This document shows, one piece after another, positions 34,531 to 43,262 of a stretch of 64,000 nucleotides of DNA. The first letter of the stretch is position 1, and every line of letters begins with the position of its first letter. The notes under the pieces are model-generated. The model searched no databases. It had not been told where the DNA came from and saw only the letters and a program-made list of their open reading frames with translations. This DNA is from Streptomyces sp. 6-11-2. Lineage in GTDB: Bacteria > Actinomycetota > Actinomycetes > Streptomycetales > Streptomycetaceae. The position numbers and the translations under genes are program-made. The DNA lies in NCBI RefSeq assembly GCF_006540305.1, contig NZ_BJOR01000001.1, positions 1,674,001-1,738,000 on the forward strand. The letters run 5' to 3'.

Positions 34531-35028
34531 CTAGCGGAGCCGGGCGACCCGCCAGACGGCGAGGACCACGACCACGGCGACGACGAGGACGTACGCGCCG
34601 ATCACCCGCCAGTCCGGGCGCCGCCCGGAACCGCGCGGCGGCAGGCCCGGCCAGGTGTGGCCGACGCGACGGGCGGCCATCATGCCCCAGCCCGCCGAGC
34701 AGGAGCAGATCAGCAGGCCCAGCATGGCGATCACGGCGCCGTTGTCGCCGTCGAAGGCCAGCGGGAAGGCGAACATCAGGGAGCCGACGACGGCCAGGCC
34801 CACGATCGGGGCCAGCTGCCAGAGACGCAGCCGCCGCTGCGGGCGCAGCTCGACCTCCACCTCGGGCCCGGCGAACATCTCCTCGGGCCCGGGTCCGTCC
34901 GCGGTCACGCCGCCCTGCGTCTCGTCGGGCCCGTCGGGGCTCAACGAGTCGTCGTCCGGTTCCGCGCCGCCGCGCTCCACGGTGATGCGGTCGGTGTCTT
35001 GTGCGGTGTCGCGAGGGCCGGCCTCCAT
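34531..35028 (-). CDS. Small membrane protein, conserved hypothetical
   Basis: A 165-residue protein from ATG 35028, which has GGGAGGG upstream; alternative GTG 35034 and TTG 35046 lie in the same frame. Residues 1-65 are acidic and hydrophilic (Asp/Glu/Gly/Pro). Three hydrophobic segments follow: LWQLAPIVGLAVVGSLMFAF, AVIAMLGLLICSCSAGWGMM and VIGAYVLVVAVVVVLAVWRV. The order suggests a cytoplasmic acidic N-terminus and three membrane passes. It lies between miaA and dapF. Function unknown. Confidence 0.82.
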   Translation of the reverse strand: MEAGPRDTAQDTDRITVERGGAEPDDDSLSPDGPDETQGGVTADGPGPEEMFAGPEVEVELRPQRRLRLWQLAPIVGLAVVGSLMFAFPLAFDGDNGAVIAMLGLLICSCSAGWGMMAARRVGHTWPGLPPRGSGRRPDWRVIGAYVLVVAVVVVLAVWRVARLR

Positions 35029-35136
35029 CGCCACGCGCCCTCCCAACTAGGACTTCACTCGGTCGATCCGAGCTTGATGATGGCACGGCGCCGGAGGCCT
35101 GGATGACGGCCTGGGCGTCCCGATGCCATGACGTGA

Positions 35137-36075
35137 TCAGGCTGTAACCGGTCGTTCGACCAACGCCAGGGCGAGATGCGGAAGTTCTGTGAGATCCGCC
35201 GCAGCCCCGCTCAGCCAGTGCACACGGGGGTCCCGCCGGAACCACGAGTCCTGACGCCGCGCGAAGCGTTTCGTGGCGCGTACGGTCTCCGCGCGCGCCT
35301 CGTCGAGCGTGCACTCCCCCGCGAGCGCCGCGAGCACCTGCTGGTAGCCGAGCGCACGCGATGCCGTACGCCCCTCGCGCAGGCCCCGCGCCTCCAGCGC
35401 GCGCACCTCGTCCACGAGCCCCGCCTCCCACATGCGGTCGACCCGGCGCGCGATGCGTTCGTCGAGTTCGGGGCGGGCGACGTCGACGCCGATCTGGACG
35501 GTCTCGTAGACCGAGTCGTGGCCCGGGAGGTTCGCGGTGAAGGGGCGGCCGGTGATCTCGATCACCTCGAGGGCCCGGACGATCCGGCGGCCGTTGCTGG
35601 GCAGGATCGCCCGCGCGGCCTCGGGGTCGGCGGCGGCGAGGCGGGCGTGCAGAGCGCCGGAGCCGCGCAGCGTGAGCTCGTCCTCCAGCCGGGCACGCAC
35701 CTCGGGATCGGTGCCGGGGAACTCCAGGTTGTCCACGGCCCCGCGGACGTACAGACCGGAGCCGCCGACCAGGACCGGCCAGCGCCCCTCGGCGAGCAGC
35801 GCGTCGATCCGCTCCCGGGCGAGCCGTTGGTACTCGGCGACGGAGGCCGTGACCGTCACGTCCCAGATGTCGAGCAGGTGGTGCGGCACGCCACCGCGCT
35901 CCTCGGGCGTCAGCTTCGCGGTGCCGATGTCCATCCCTCGGTAGAGCTGCATGGAATCGGCGTTGACGACCTCGCCGCCGAGGCGCTGGGCCAGAAAGAC
36001 GCCCAGATCGGACTTTCCGGCCGCAGTGGGGCCGACGACGGCGATGACGCGGGGGGCGGGGGGTGCGCTGCTCAC
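35137..36075 (-). CDS. miaA: tRNA dimethylallyltransferase
   Basis: A 312-residue enzyme that adds the dimethylallyl group to A37 of tRNAs reading UNN codons. It has the P-loop VVGPTAAGKSDLGVFLAQ (about 11), NADSMQLYRGMDIGTAK (catalytic Asp), VLVGGSGLYVRG and TKRFARRQDSWFRRD at the C-terminus. GTG 36075 (VSSAPPAPRVIAVVGPT) is the natural start; the 13 further upstream codons are not conserved-looking. MiaB, encoded at 37430-38959, performs the next step, so both enzymes of the pathway are in the same cluster. Confidence 0.97.
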   Translation of the reverse strand: MSSAPPAPRVIAVVGPTAAGKSDLGVFLAQRLGGEVVNADSMQLYRGMDIGTAKLTPEERGGVPHHLLDIWDVTVTASVAEYQRLARERIDALLAEGRWPVLVGGSGLYVRGAVDNLEFPGTDPEVRARLEDELTLRGSGALHARLAAADPEAARAILPSNGRRIVRALEVIEITGRPFTANLPGHDSVYETVQIGVDVARPELDERIARRVDRMWEAGLVDEVRALEARGLREGRTASRALGYQQVLAALAGECTLDEARAETVRATKRFARRQDSWFRRDPRVHWLSGAAADLTELPHLALALVERPVTA

Positions 36076-36263
36076 CGCACCAGTCTCCCAAACCCCGCAG
36101 GAGGTGCCTCGCACGAGTCGTGTGACGGCGGGTGACGGGGTAGGACGAGTAGGGTATCGAGTGAGTATGGGCGTTTTTGCGTGACTCCTTCGGTAGTCGA
36201 GAGGCCGGAGGGGGAACTCGACCGCCGGGGAGAAGGAATCCGCCCCGTCAGGGAAGGTGAACC

Positions 36264-36590
36264 ATGGGTCTGCTGGACAACATGAAGGCCAGGATCGGCC
36301 CGGCGAAGGAGAAGGTGTCGGACCTTGCCCAGCGCCACGGGGGCTCGATCGGGCAGAGTCTCGACAAGGCCGCGAAGGTGGTCGACGAGAAGACCAAGGG
36401 CAAGTACAGCGACAAGATCCACGCGGGTACGGACAAGGCCAAGGACGCCATGGACCGGCTCGCCCACAAGGGCGGGACGAGCCCGGAGACCCGTACGGCG
36501 CCGGAGGCGGGCACGAGCCCGGACCAGGGCACCGGCACGGCGCCGGGTGGCGCTTCCGCTCCGACGGAGGGACCGCCGCCCACGTCCTGA
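36264..36590 (+). CDS. Orphan MT0933/Rv0909-type antitoxin-like protein
   Basis: A 108-residue protein. Residues 1-65 match the MT0933 antitoxin-like family: MGLLDNMKARIGPAKEKVSD, then a Lys-rich amphipathic helix (AKVVDEKTKGKYSDKIHAGT, DKAKDAMDRLAHK). The last ~40 residues are Thr/Pro/Gly-rich and disordered-looking. In mycobacteria this family is annotated as antitoxin next to a SRPBCC-fold toxin. No toxin gene is adjacent here, and both neighbours are housekeeping genes on the opposite strand. It may instead be a CsbD-like stress protein. A ribosome site AGGGAAGGTGA precedes ATG 36264. Confidence 0.85.
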   Translation: MGLLDNMKARIGPAKEKVSDLAQRHGGSIGQSLDKAAKVVDEKTKGKYSDKIHAGTDKAKDAMDRLAHKGGTSPETRTAPEAGTSPDQGTGTAPGGASAPTEGPPPTS

Positions 36591-36597
36591 GAGGCGT

Positions 36598-36640
36598 CGG
36601 CGGACGGCCGGGAGGCGCGTTGCGTCCCGGCCGTCCGCCG
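36598..36640. terminator. Strong hairpin terminator after the antitoxin-like gene
   Basis: CGGCGGACGGCCGGGA (36598-36613) pairs with its exact complement at 36625-36640 around an 11-nt loop. This 16-bp stem lies between converging genes and should work both ways. Confidence 0.92.
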
Positions 36641-36657
36641 TGTCCGCCGCGTTTCGC

Positions 36658-37371
36658 TCACGACCAGGCCGCGACCAGGTACCCCACTCCGTACGGCGCG
36701 TCGTCGTGGAGCAGCGTGCCGGAGAGACCGGCACCCTCGGCCGCGCCGGCCAGCACCTGCCACGGGGCCCGGCCCGAGGCCTTCAGTTCGTGCGCCGGCT
36801 CCAGGCCGAGCGCCAGGAGAGCCGGCGTGTCGGCCTCCCCCAGTGCGCGGGCGATGCCCGCGTCGAAGGGTTCGGCCCGTTCGTCGAGATAGCCCGGCGC
36901 CTTGAGCGTGCGCCGCGCGCTGGCGTCGCCCATCACCAGCAGCGCCACGCGGCCTGCCCGCGCGGCGAGGCCCCGGCCGGCCGCCGCACACCGCTCGGGT
37001 GCCGACGACTCCCCCACACCGAGTCCCTCGACCGGGGCGTCGGACCAGCCGGTGCGCTCCAGCAGCCAGGCGGCGACGGAGAGCGAGGGCGGCAACTCGC
37101 CCCCGGCCCCGGTGCCCGTGTCCCGGCCGAGCCGTACCTCCAGGTCCACGCCGAAGCCGCGGAACGAGCCCCGGGTGCCCTCCGGGAAAACGCCGTGCCC
37201 GGAGGCCTCGGCGGGTCCGACGACCACCAGCAGGTCGGGCCGGGCGGCGGCGAGCACGCCCAGCGCGTCCGTGCAGGCGGCCCGGGCGGAGTCCAGCTCG
37301 GGTGCGGCTCCCGCGGCGAGCTCGGGCACGAGGAGGGGCGGGCAGGGGCAGACAGCGGCGGCGACAAGCAT
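36658..37371 (-). CDS. Class III extradiol dioxygenase subunit B-like protein
   Basis: A 237-residue protein from ATG 37371 (MLVAAAVCPCPPLLVPELAA). Its fold pattern (LLVVVGPAEASGHGVFPEGT; RVALLVMGDASARRTLKAPG; EPFDAGIARALGEADTPALL) resembles LigB-type dioxygenase domains. The usual His ligands are poorly conserved (only H in SGHG and H in EPAHELK), so catalytic activity is doubtful. It sits downstream of miaB by 58 bp on the same strand, an arrangement conserved in Streptomyces. Function unknown. Confidence 0.8.
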   Translation of the reverse strand: MLVAAAVCPCPPLLVPELAAGAAPELDSARAACTDALGVLAAARPDLLVVVGPAEASGHGVFPEGTRGSFRGFGVDLEVRLGRDTGTGAGGELPPSLSVAAWLLERTGWSDAPVEGLGVGESSAPERCAAAGRGLAARAGRVALLVMGDASARRTLKAPGYLDERAEPFDAGIARALGEADTPALLALGLEPAHELKASGRAPWQVLAGAAEGAGLSGTLLHDDAPYGVGYLVAAWS

Positions 37372-37429
37372 GATCCGCAGGGTAACGCCGCCGGACGGCC
37401 GGTCGTCGGGCGGCCGCTCGCCCGACGGG

Positions 37430-38959
37430 TCAGTCGCAGCCGCAGCCGCTGTTGGCGGCGGCCGGCAGCGGCTCGGGCACCCCCACCTTCGGCAGGCCGA
37501 GCATGACACCGGCCGGCTGGGCGGCCTCGGCGGCGTTGCGCTTCTCCCACGCGTCACCCGCGCGCGTGCGCCGCACGTCGAGCACCGGGCCCTCGGCGAG
37601 GAGGTGGTGCGGGGCGGCGTAGGTGATCTCGACCGTGACCACGTCGCCGGGGCGCACGTCCTGCTCGGGCTTGGTGAAGTGGACCAGGCGGTTGTCGGGG
37701 GCGCGGCCGGAGAGACGGTGGGTGGCACCGTCCTTGCGGCCCTCGCCCTCGGCGACCATGAGCTCCAGCGTGCGGCCGACCTGCTGCTTGTTCTCCTCCC
37801 AGGAGATCTCCTCCTGGAGCGCGACCAGCCGCTCGTAGCGCGCCTGGACGACCTCCTTGGGGATCTGGTTCTCCATCTCGGCGGCCGGGGTGCCCGGACG
37901 CTTGGAGTACTGGAAGGTGAACGCCTGCGCGAAGCGCGCCTCGCGCACGACGTGCAGCGTCTGTTCGAAGTCCTCCTCGGTCTCGCCGGGGAAGCCCACG
38001 ATGATGTCGGTGGTGATCGCGGCGTGCGGGATGGCGGCGCGGACCTTCTCGATGATCCCGAGGTAGCGCTCCTGCCGGTAGGAGCGGCGCATCGCCTTCA
38101 GCACCGTGTCGGAGCCGGACTGGAGCGGCATGTGCAGCTGCGGCATGACGTTCGGGGTCGCGGCCATCGCGGCGATCACGTCGTCGGTGAAGTCGCGCGG
38201 GTGCGGCGAGGTGAAGCGGACCCGCTCCAGGCCGTCGATGTTCCCGCAGGCCCGCAGCAGCTTGCTGAACGCCTCGCGGTCCCCGATGTCGGAACCGTAG
38301 GCGTTGACGTTCTGGCCGAGCAGCGTGATCTCGGAGACGCCCTCGGCGACCAGGGCCTCGACCTCGGCGAGGATGTCGCCGGGACGGCGGTCCTTCTCCT
38401 TGCCGCGCAGCGCGGGGACGATGCAGAACGTGCAGGTGTTGTTGCAGCCGACGGAGATCGAGACCCAGGCCGCGTACGCGCTCTCGCGCCGCGTCGGCAG
38501 CGTGGAGGGGAACGCCTCCAGGGACTCGGCGATCTCGACCTGCGCCTCCTGCTGCACGCGGGCGCGCTCCAGCAGGACGGGCAGCTTGCCGATGTTGTGC
38601 GTGCCGAAGACGACGTCCACCCAGGGCGCCCTCTTCACGATGGTGTCCCGGTCCTTCTGCGCCAGGCAGCCGCCGACCGCGATCTGCATCCCGGGCCGCT
38701 TCGCCTTCTGCGGCGCGAGGTGCCCCAGGTTGCCGTACAGCCGGTTGTCGGCGTTCTCCCGGACGGCGCAGGTGTTGAAGACGACGACGTCCGCGTCGCC
38801 GTCCGCCCCTTCCGGCGCCCGCACGTAGCCGGCGTCCTCGAGCAGGCCCGCCAGCCGCTCGGAGTCGTGGACGTTCATCTGACACCCGTAGGTGCGGATC
38901 TCGTAGCTCTTGGGTCCTTGAACATCCACTGCGGGGCTCCGGTCGCTGCTGCTGGTCAT
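37430..38959 (-). CDS. miaB: tRNA-2-methylthio-N6-dimethylallyladenosine synthase
   Basis: A 509-residue radical-SAM methylthiotransferase that adds the 2-methylthio group to i6A37. The N-terminal UPF0004 domain carries the auxiliary cluster Cys: [25 protein letters not shown] and VGGCLAQK. The radical SAM motif is [12 protein letters not shown] (CxxxCxxC) near 180. A TRAM domain ([34 protein letters not shown]) follows at about 395-455. The tail ends GCGCD. It is divergent from the GT87-type gene at 39130. Confidence 0.98.
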   Translation of the reverse strand: MTSSSDRSPAVDVQGPKSYEIRTYGCQMNVHDSERLAGLLEDAGYVRAPEGADGDADVVVFNTCAVRENADNRLYGNLGHLAPQKAKRPGMQIAVGGCLAQKDRDTIVKRAPWVDVVFGTHNIGKLPVLLERARVQQEAQVEIAESLEAFPSTLPTRRESAYAAWVSISVGCNNTCTFCIVPALRGKEKDRRPGDILAEVEALVAEGVSEITLLGQNVNAYGSDIGDREAFSKLLRACGNIDGLERVRFTSPHPRDFTDDVIAAMAATPNVMPQLHMPLQSGSDTVLKAMRRSYRQERYLGIIEKVRAAIPHAAITTDIIVGFPGETEEDFEQTLHVVREARFAQAFTFQYSKRPGTPAAEMENQIPKEVVQARYERLVALQEEISWEENKQQVGRTLELMVAEGEGRKDGATHRLSGRAPDNRLVHFTKPEQDVRPGDVVTVEITYAAPHHLLAEGPVLDVRRTRAGDAWEKRNAAEAAQPAGVMLGLPKVGVPEPLPAAANSGCGCD

Positions 38960-39129
38960 GCGTCAAGGGTAGGTGGTTCCCGGACGGCCCCGGGACGGCG
39001 GAGCGTCACGCCCTTCCAGGCCGGGCACGGCGCGGATCCCGGGGGGCGACGGCCCGGCGGAGGGCTTTGCGCCCTCGTGACGGCGACACGGCCGGCCGCT
39101 TCCTCCCGCATGGGGTCAACTGGCCCAAA

Positions 39130-40413
39130 ATGACACGCGTGACGGAGCTTCGTGACGCCCTGCGGGCACCCGCGCCGGACGTGCCCCCGACCGCGGTGCT
39201 GCGCGCATGGCTGCTGCGGCCGGCCGGACCCGTCCCGGTCGCCCTCCTCGCCGTCGTCCTGTTCGCCCGCGCCGCGCGCGTGGCCGTCGTGTTCGCCCGG
39301 GGAGGCATGGACAACGCCTTCGTCGTCCATGCCGGGCAGATCTGGCTGGGCGGTGGCGCTCCGTACGCCGACCGGCGCTTCCTGTACCTGCCGAGTGCCG
39401 TGCTGTTCGCCGCCGGGCAGGCCGCGCTGCCGGTTGCCGTGGTGCGCGTCGCCGCGCCGCTGGCCTGCGTGGTCCTGATCACGGGCGGCTGGTGGTGTGC
39501 GGTGCGCCTGTTCCGGGTGCCGGCGTGCAGCCGGTTCGCGGTGCTGGGACTGCTGGGGCTGGTGCTGTGCTGGGCGCCCGTCGGCCACCTGGTGAACCTG
39601 GGGAACTGGACGGCGGTCAGCGCCCTGGCGTTGCCGCTGGCGCTGCTGCTGGCCGACCGGGGCCGCTGGGACCTGGCCGGGGTGGTCCTGGGCCTCTCGG
39701 TGGCGGTGAAGCCGCTGCTGCTGCCCGTGGTCGTCCTGCTGGTGCTGGCCCGGCGGTGGCGGGCGCTGGCCTGGATGGTGGCGGTGCCCCTGGCCCTGTC
39801 GCTGGGCGCGGCCCTGATCATGCCGGACCCGGGCGGCTTCTTCACCCGCACCCTGCCCTTCCTGCTCAAGGGCGGGGACGGTCTGATGCGGCCGTTCGAC
39901 TCCTCCCTGCCGGCCGTGCTGCCGCGGCTGGGGCTGCCGCCCGTCCCGGCCGAGGCCGTGGCCCTGGCCGCGGCGGCGGCCGGTGTGCTCTGCGCCCGGC
40001 TGCGCTGGCTGCGCGCCGATCCCGGTCCGGCACGGCTCGCGGACACGGCCGCGCTGCTGATGCTGGCCTCCTACCTGGTGTCCCGGCCGTCCTACGACCA
40101 CTACCTGGTCGCCGTGGTGCCGCTGCTGGTCGCCGGGGCGCTGGAGGCGGACTCGGTGACGCGTTCGCCGTGGTTCTGGGTCGCGCTCGTCCCGCAGGTG
40201 CCCCAGTTCACCTTCCCGTACCTGGACGCCTCGACCCGCAGGGCGTTCAAGGACGCGGCCACGCTGTCCGCGCTCGCGCTGGTGCTCGCCGTGCGGTGCG
40301 CCCGGTCCTCACCGCGGTGGCCCGCCGGCTCGGACGTAGGCAGCCCGCGTCAGGCGCCGTCGGGGACCCAGCCCTGCCGGCGCAGCACGGCCGACACGTC
40401 GGGCGCCACGTAG
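39130..40413 (+). CDS. GT87-type (DUF2029) polytopic membrane glycosyltransferase-like protein
   Basis: A 427-residue integral membrane protein with roughly eight to ten hydrophobic segments (for example VALLAVVLFARAARVAVVFA, FAVLGLLGLVLCWAPVGHLV, LALPLALLLADRG, LPVVVLLVLARR, WMVAVPLALSLGAALIM). Early loops carry GGMDNAFVVHAGQIWLGGGA, with an Asp in the position of the catalytic residue of GT-C enzymes. The family uses polyprenyl-phosphate sugars to mannosylate envelope lipids. The hydrophilic ~30-residue tail overlaps the 3' end of the MazG-like gene on the other strand by 64 bp. ATG 39130 is the first start; GTG 39139 is possible. Confidence 0.85.
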   Translation: MTRVTELRDALRAPAPDVPPTAVLRAWLLRPAGPVPVALLAVVLFARAARVAVVFARGGMDNAFVVHAGQIWLGGGAPYADRRFLYLPSAVLFAAGQAALPVAVVRVAAPLACVVLITGGWWCAVRLFRVPACSRFAVLGLLGLVLCWAPVGHLVNLGNWTAVSALALPLALLLADRGRWDLAGVVLGLSVAVKPLLLPVVVLLVLARRWRALAWMVAVPLALSLGAALIMPDPGGFFTRTLPFLLKGGDGLMRPFDSSLPAVLPRLGLPPVPAEAVALAAAAAGVLCARLRWLRADPGPARLADTAALLMLASYLVSRPSYDHYLVAVVPLLVAGALEADSVTRSPWFWVALVPQVPQFTFPYLDASTRRAFKDAATLSALALVLAVRCARSSPRWPAGSDVGSPRQAPSGTQPCRRSTADTSGAT

Positions 40414-40754
40414 TGCTCTCCCTTGAGCACCTTGCCGTCGGCGCGGCGGGCGACCCGGCCGTCCGGGCCGAGCTTGGTCATGTTGGCGCGGTGGATCTCG
40501 GCGATCACCTCGTCGAGGTCGATGCCGTGCACCAGGGCGGTGCCGTACGCCACGTACACGACGTCCGCCAGCTCGTGCGCGAGCCGGTCGAGCGGGCCGC
40601 CGACCGAGACCTCCGCGACCTCGGCCGCCTCCTCCGCGAGCAGTTCCCCGCGGTGCGCGGCGAGCTCCGGCGGCACCCGGGTGGGCGTGGGGCGGGCGTC
40701 GAGCCCGAAGGCACGGTGGAACTCACGGACCAGATCGGCGGGCGAGGAACTCAT
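40350..40754 (-). CDS. MazG-like nucleotide pyrophosphohydrolase
   Basis: A 134-residue protein with the all-alpha NTP-PPase signature: ELLAEEAAEVAEVSVGG and LAHELADVVYVAYGTALVHG supply the E-x-x-E and E-x-x-D magnesium ligands (about 38-75). Tail: VAPDVSAVLRRQGWVPDGA. These enzymes hydrolyse nucleoside triphosphates, often removing noncanonical ones; the substrate cannot be read from sequence. ATG 40754 (MSSSPADLVREFHRAFG) is chosen over longer Arg-rich extensions. It is divergent from the TAXI protein gene. Confidence 0.9.
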   Translation of the reverse strand: MSSSPADLVREFHRAFGLDARPTPTRVPPELAAHRGELLAEEAAEVAEVSVGGPLDRLAHELADVVYVAYGTALVHGIDLDEVIAEIHRANMTKLGPDGRVARRADGKVLKGEHYVAPDVSAVLRRQGWVPDGA

Positions 40755-40849
40755 ACCCGCGAGGTTAGCCGCCGGCCGGGACGGCACCGGCCGCCCGCCG
40801 GGCCGCCCGCCCCTGGTCAGCACGCCGTCCCGCTGGCAGGATCGCGCGC

Positions 40850-41848
40850 ATGCCAAAGCCGTTCCCCCGCATCGGACGACGTCGTGGCCTCCAGGGCACG
40901 GCCGCCGGGGTCGTGGTCCTCGGGCTGCTGCTGTGGTGGCTGCTGCCCCTGGGCGAAGCCCCGCCGAGCGGGACGATCACCTTCAGCACGGGGACCCTGC
41001 GCGGGGTCTACCAGGAGTACGGCGTGCGGCTGCGCACCGCGTTCGCCAAGGACATGCCCGATCTGAAGGTGCGGCTGCTGACCAGCGACGGCTCGCAGGA
41101 GAACGTCGCGCGGGTGGCGACCGGCCGGGCCGACTTCACCATCGCCGCGGCGGACGCGGTGGAGACGTACGAGGTGAACCACGGCCCGGGCGCCGCGGGG
41201 CTGCGCGGTGTGGCCCGCCTCTACGACGACTACGTGCAGCTCGTCGTCCCCAGCGACTCGCACATCCGCTCCGTGTCGGACCTGCGCGGCAAGCGGGTGT
41301 CGGTCGGGCCGCCGGAGTCCGGTGTCCGGCTGATAGCCGAGCGGGTGCTCAGGACGGCCGGGATCGACCCGGAGACGGACATCCGCCCGATGGGCGACGG
41401 CATCGGCACCGCTCCGGACCGGCTGCGGCGGGGCGAGCTCGACGCGTTCTTCTGGTCGGGCGGGCTGCCGACGGACGGTCTGCGGCGGCTGGCCGAGAAG
41501 TTCGCGTTCCGTTTCGTGCCGATCGAGGCCGAGCTGGTGGCCAGGCTGCACGCCGAGGGCGGCGCCACACGCTACTACCGCGCCACCAACATGCCGGAGT
41601 CGGCGTACCCGTCGGTCCAGAAGGGCGCGACCGTGCCGACGATCGCCGTGTCCAACGTGCTGATGACGCGCAAGGACATGGACCCGAGGCTGACGGAATG
41701 GGTGACCCGCACCGTCATCAAGAGCCGCGACGGCATCGGCGCGCACGTCCACTCCGCCCAACTGGTCGACCTGCGCACCGCGATCTACACCGACCCACTG
41801 GCCCTGCACGAGGGCGCGCGGCGCTACTACCGTTCGGTCAAGCCGTAG
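40850..41848 (+). CDS. TAXI-family solute-binding protein (membrane-anchored)
   Basis: A 332-residue protein. One N-terminal hydrophobic segment (AAGVVVLGLLLWWLLPLG, about 19-36) without a lipobox or clear cleavage site suggests a signal anchor. The rest matches TAXI periplasmic-type binding proteins: TFSTGTLRGVYQEYGVRLRT, SDGSQENVARVATGRADFTI, VSDLRGKRVSVGPPESGVRL, MTRKDMDPRLTEWVTRTVI. TAXI proteins bind small acids such as glutamate or glutamine. No TRAP permease genes are present. Its 3' end overlaps gluK by 11 bp in convergent orientation. A sensory partnership with GluK is possible but inferred from position. Confidence 0.9.
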   Translation: MPKPFPRIGRRRGLQGTAAGVVVLGLLLWWLLPLGEAPPSGTITFSTGTLRGVYQEYGVRLRTAFAKDMPDLKVRLLTSDGSQENVARVATGRADFTIAAADAVETYEVNHGPGAAGLRGVARLYDDYVQLVVPSDSHIRSVSDLRGKRVSVGPPESGVRLIAERVLRTAGIDPETDIRPMGDGIGTAPDRLRRGELDAFFWSGGLPTDGLRRLAEKFAFRFVPIEAELVARLHAEGGATRYYRATNMPESAYPSVQKGATVPTIAVSNVLMTRKDMDPRLTEWVTRTVIKSRDGIGAHVHSAQLVDLRTAIYTDPLALHEGARRYYRSVKP

Positions 41849-43253
41849 GCACCGACCTCGGCACGGCCACCGTCACCCGCAGTCCGCGCGGCTCCTCCTC
41901 CCGGTGCCGGACGTAGGAGATCGAGCCGCCGCCCGCCGCGAGCAGCGCGCGGGAGATGGACAGGCCGAGGCCGGAGCCGTTGATGTTCTGGTGGCGTCCG
42001 CTGCGCCAGAAGCGGTCGCCGACGCGGGCGATCTCCTCGTCGGTCAGGCCGGGGCCGTGGTCGGCGACCACGATCGTCGACGTGTCGCGGTCGAAGGAGA
42101 CCGTCACCTCCACGCGCTCGCCGCCCGGCGTGAACTTCACCGCGTTGTCGATCACCGCGTCCAGCGCGGACGACAGTGCCACGGGGTCGGCCCAGCCCGT
42201 GGTGGCCGGGCAGTCGCCGACCAGCCGCACCCCCTTGGCCTCGGCGGCCGGCGCCCAGGCCGCCACCCGCTCGGCGGCCAGCTCCCCGATGTCGATGAGC
42301 TTCAGATCCGGTTCCGCGTGCTCGGCGAGCGCCAGGTCGAGCAGGTCGTCCAGGACCTGGGCGAGGCGTTTGCCCTCGGTGCGCACGGAGGCGATCTCCT
42401 CGTTGTCCTCGGGCAGTTCGATCGCGAGCAGTTCGATGCGCAGCAGCAGCGCGGAGAGCGGATTGCGCAACTGGTGCGAGGCGTCGGCGACGAAGGCGCG
42501 CTGCTGTTCCAGCACGTCCTCGACGTTGTCCGCCATCTCGTTGAACGACCGGGCGAGCCGCCGCAGTTCGGGCGGACCGCCGGCGGCCGCCACCCGGGAC
42601 TTCAGCCGCCCTGTGGCGATGTCGTGGGTGGTGGCGTCGAGGATCCGCACGGGTCTGAGCACCCATCCGGTCAGCCGCAGTGCCGCGCCGACGGCGAGCA
42701 GCATCGCGGCGATCTCGCCGGTGCCGATGAGCAGCCAGCCGTGCACGGTCCGCGAACGCATCTGCCCGGTCGGCGAGTCGGTGACGACGACCGCGACGAC
42801 GTCACCGTCCCGGATCACGGGGGAGGCGACGACGAGCCGGTGGCGCTGCCAGGGCCAGACCTGTTCCGGGTCGTGGCTGCGCCGGCTCAGCAGTGCCTCG
42901 TCGAAGGCGTCGCGGACCTCGCCGAACGCGGGCAGCGACCAGTCGGCCGGGGCGTTGGCCATCGGGATGCCGGTCCGGTAGAAGACGCCGGCCCGGATGC
43001 CGTAGACCCCGTGGTAGCTGCCGAGTTCGCGGCGGAGGGTCTCCAACCGCTCGTCCGGGACCGTGCGTCGGGGACCGCTGGTCCCGTCGGTGACGAACTG
43101 GGCCAGGGCGGCGAAACGCGCGGCGTCGTCGATGCGGTCCACGACCGCCTTCTGCTGCTCGGCTCCGGCGACGCTGACGGCGAGCGGGACGCCGAGGGCG
43201 AGCAGGACGGCCGCCATCAGGACGATGAGCAGCGGCAGCAGACGTGAACTCAC
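41838..43253 (-). CDS. gluK: Sensor histidine kinase GluK (glutamate sensing)
   Basis: A 471-residue kinase. Membrane segments lie at about 5-28 (LLPLLIVLMAAVLLALGVPL) and 175-200 (WLLIGTGEIAAMLLAVGAAL), enclosing an extracellular sensor of ~145 residues. HAMP then HisKA follow, with the phospho-accepting His in FVADASHQLRNPLSALLLRI near 267. ATP-binding motifs are DAVIDNAVKFTPGG, DHGPGLTDEEIARVGDRFWR and GSGLGLSISRAL. The start is GTG 43253, 9 bp after gluR. Position divergent from gluABCD matches the GluR-GluK system described in S. coelicolor; the name rests on that synteny. Confidence 0.9.
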   Translation of the reverse strand: MSSRLLPLLIVLMAAVLLALGVPLAVSVAGAEQQKAVVDRIDDAARFAALAQFVTDGTSGPRRTVPDERLETLRRELGSYHGVYGIRAGVFYRTGIPMANAPADWSLPAFGEVRDAFDEALLSRRSHDPEQVWPWQRHRLVVASPVIRDGDVVAVVVTDSPTGQMRSRTVHGWLLIGTGEIAAMLLAVGAALRLTGWVLRPVRILDATTHDIATGRLKSRVAAAGGPPELRRLARSFNEMADNVEDVLEQQRAFVADASHQLRNPLSALLLRIELLAIELPEDNEEIASVRTEGKRLAQVLDDLLDLALAEHAEPDLKLIDIGELAAERVAAWAPAAEAKGVRLVGDCPATTGWADPVALSSALDAVIDNAVKFTPGGERVEVTVSFDRDTSTIVVADHGPGLTDEEIARVGDRFWRSGRHQNINGSGLGLSISRALLAAGGGSISYVRHREEEPRGLRVTVAVPRSVPTA

Positions 43254-43262
43254 CCGTCCCCG

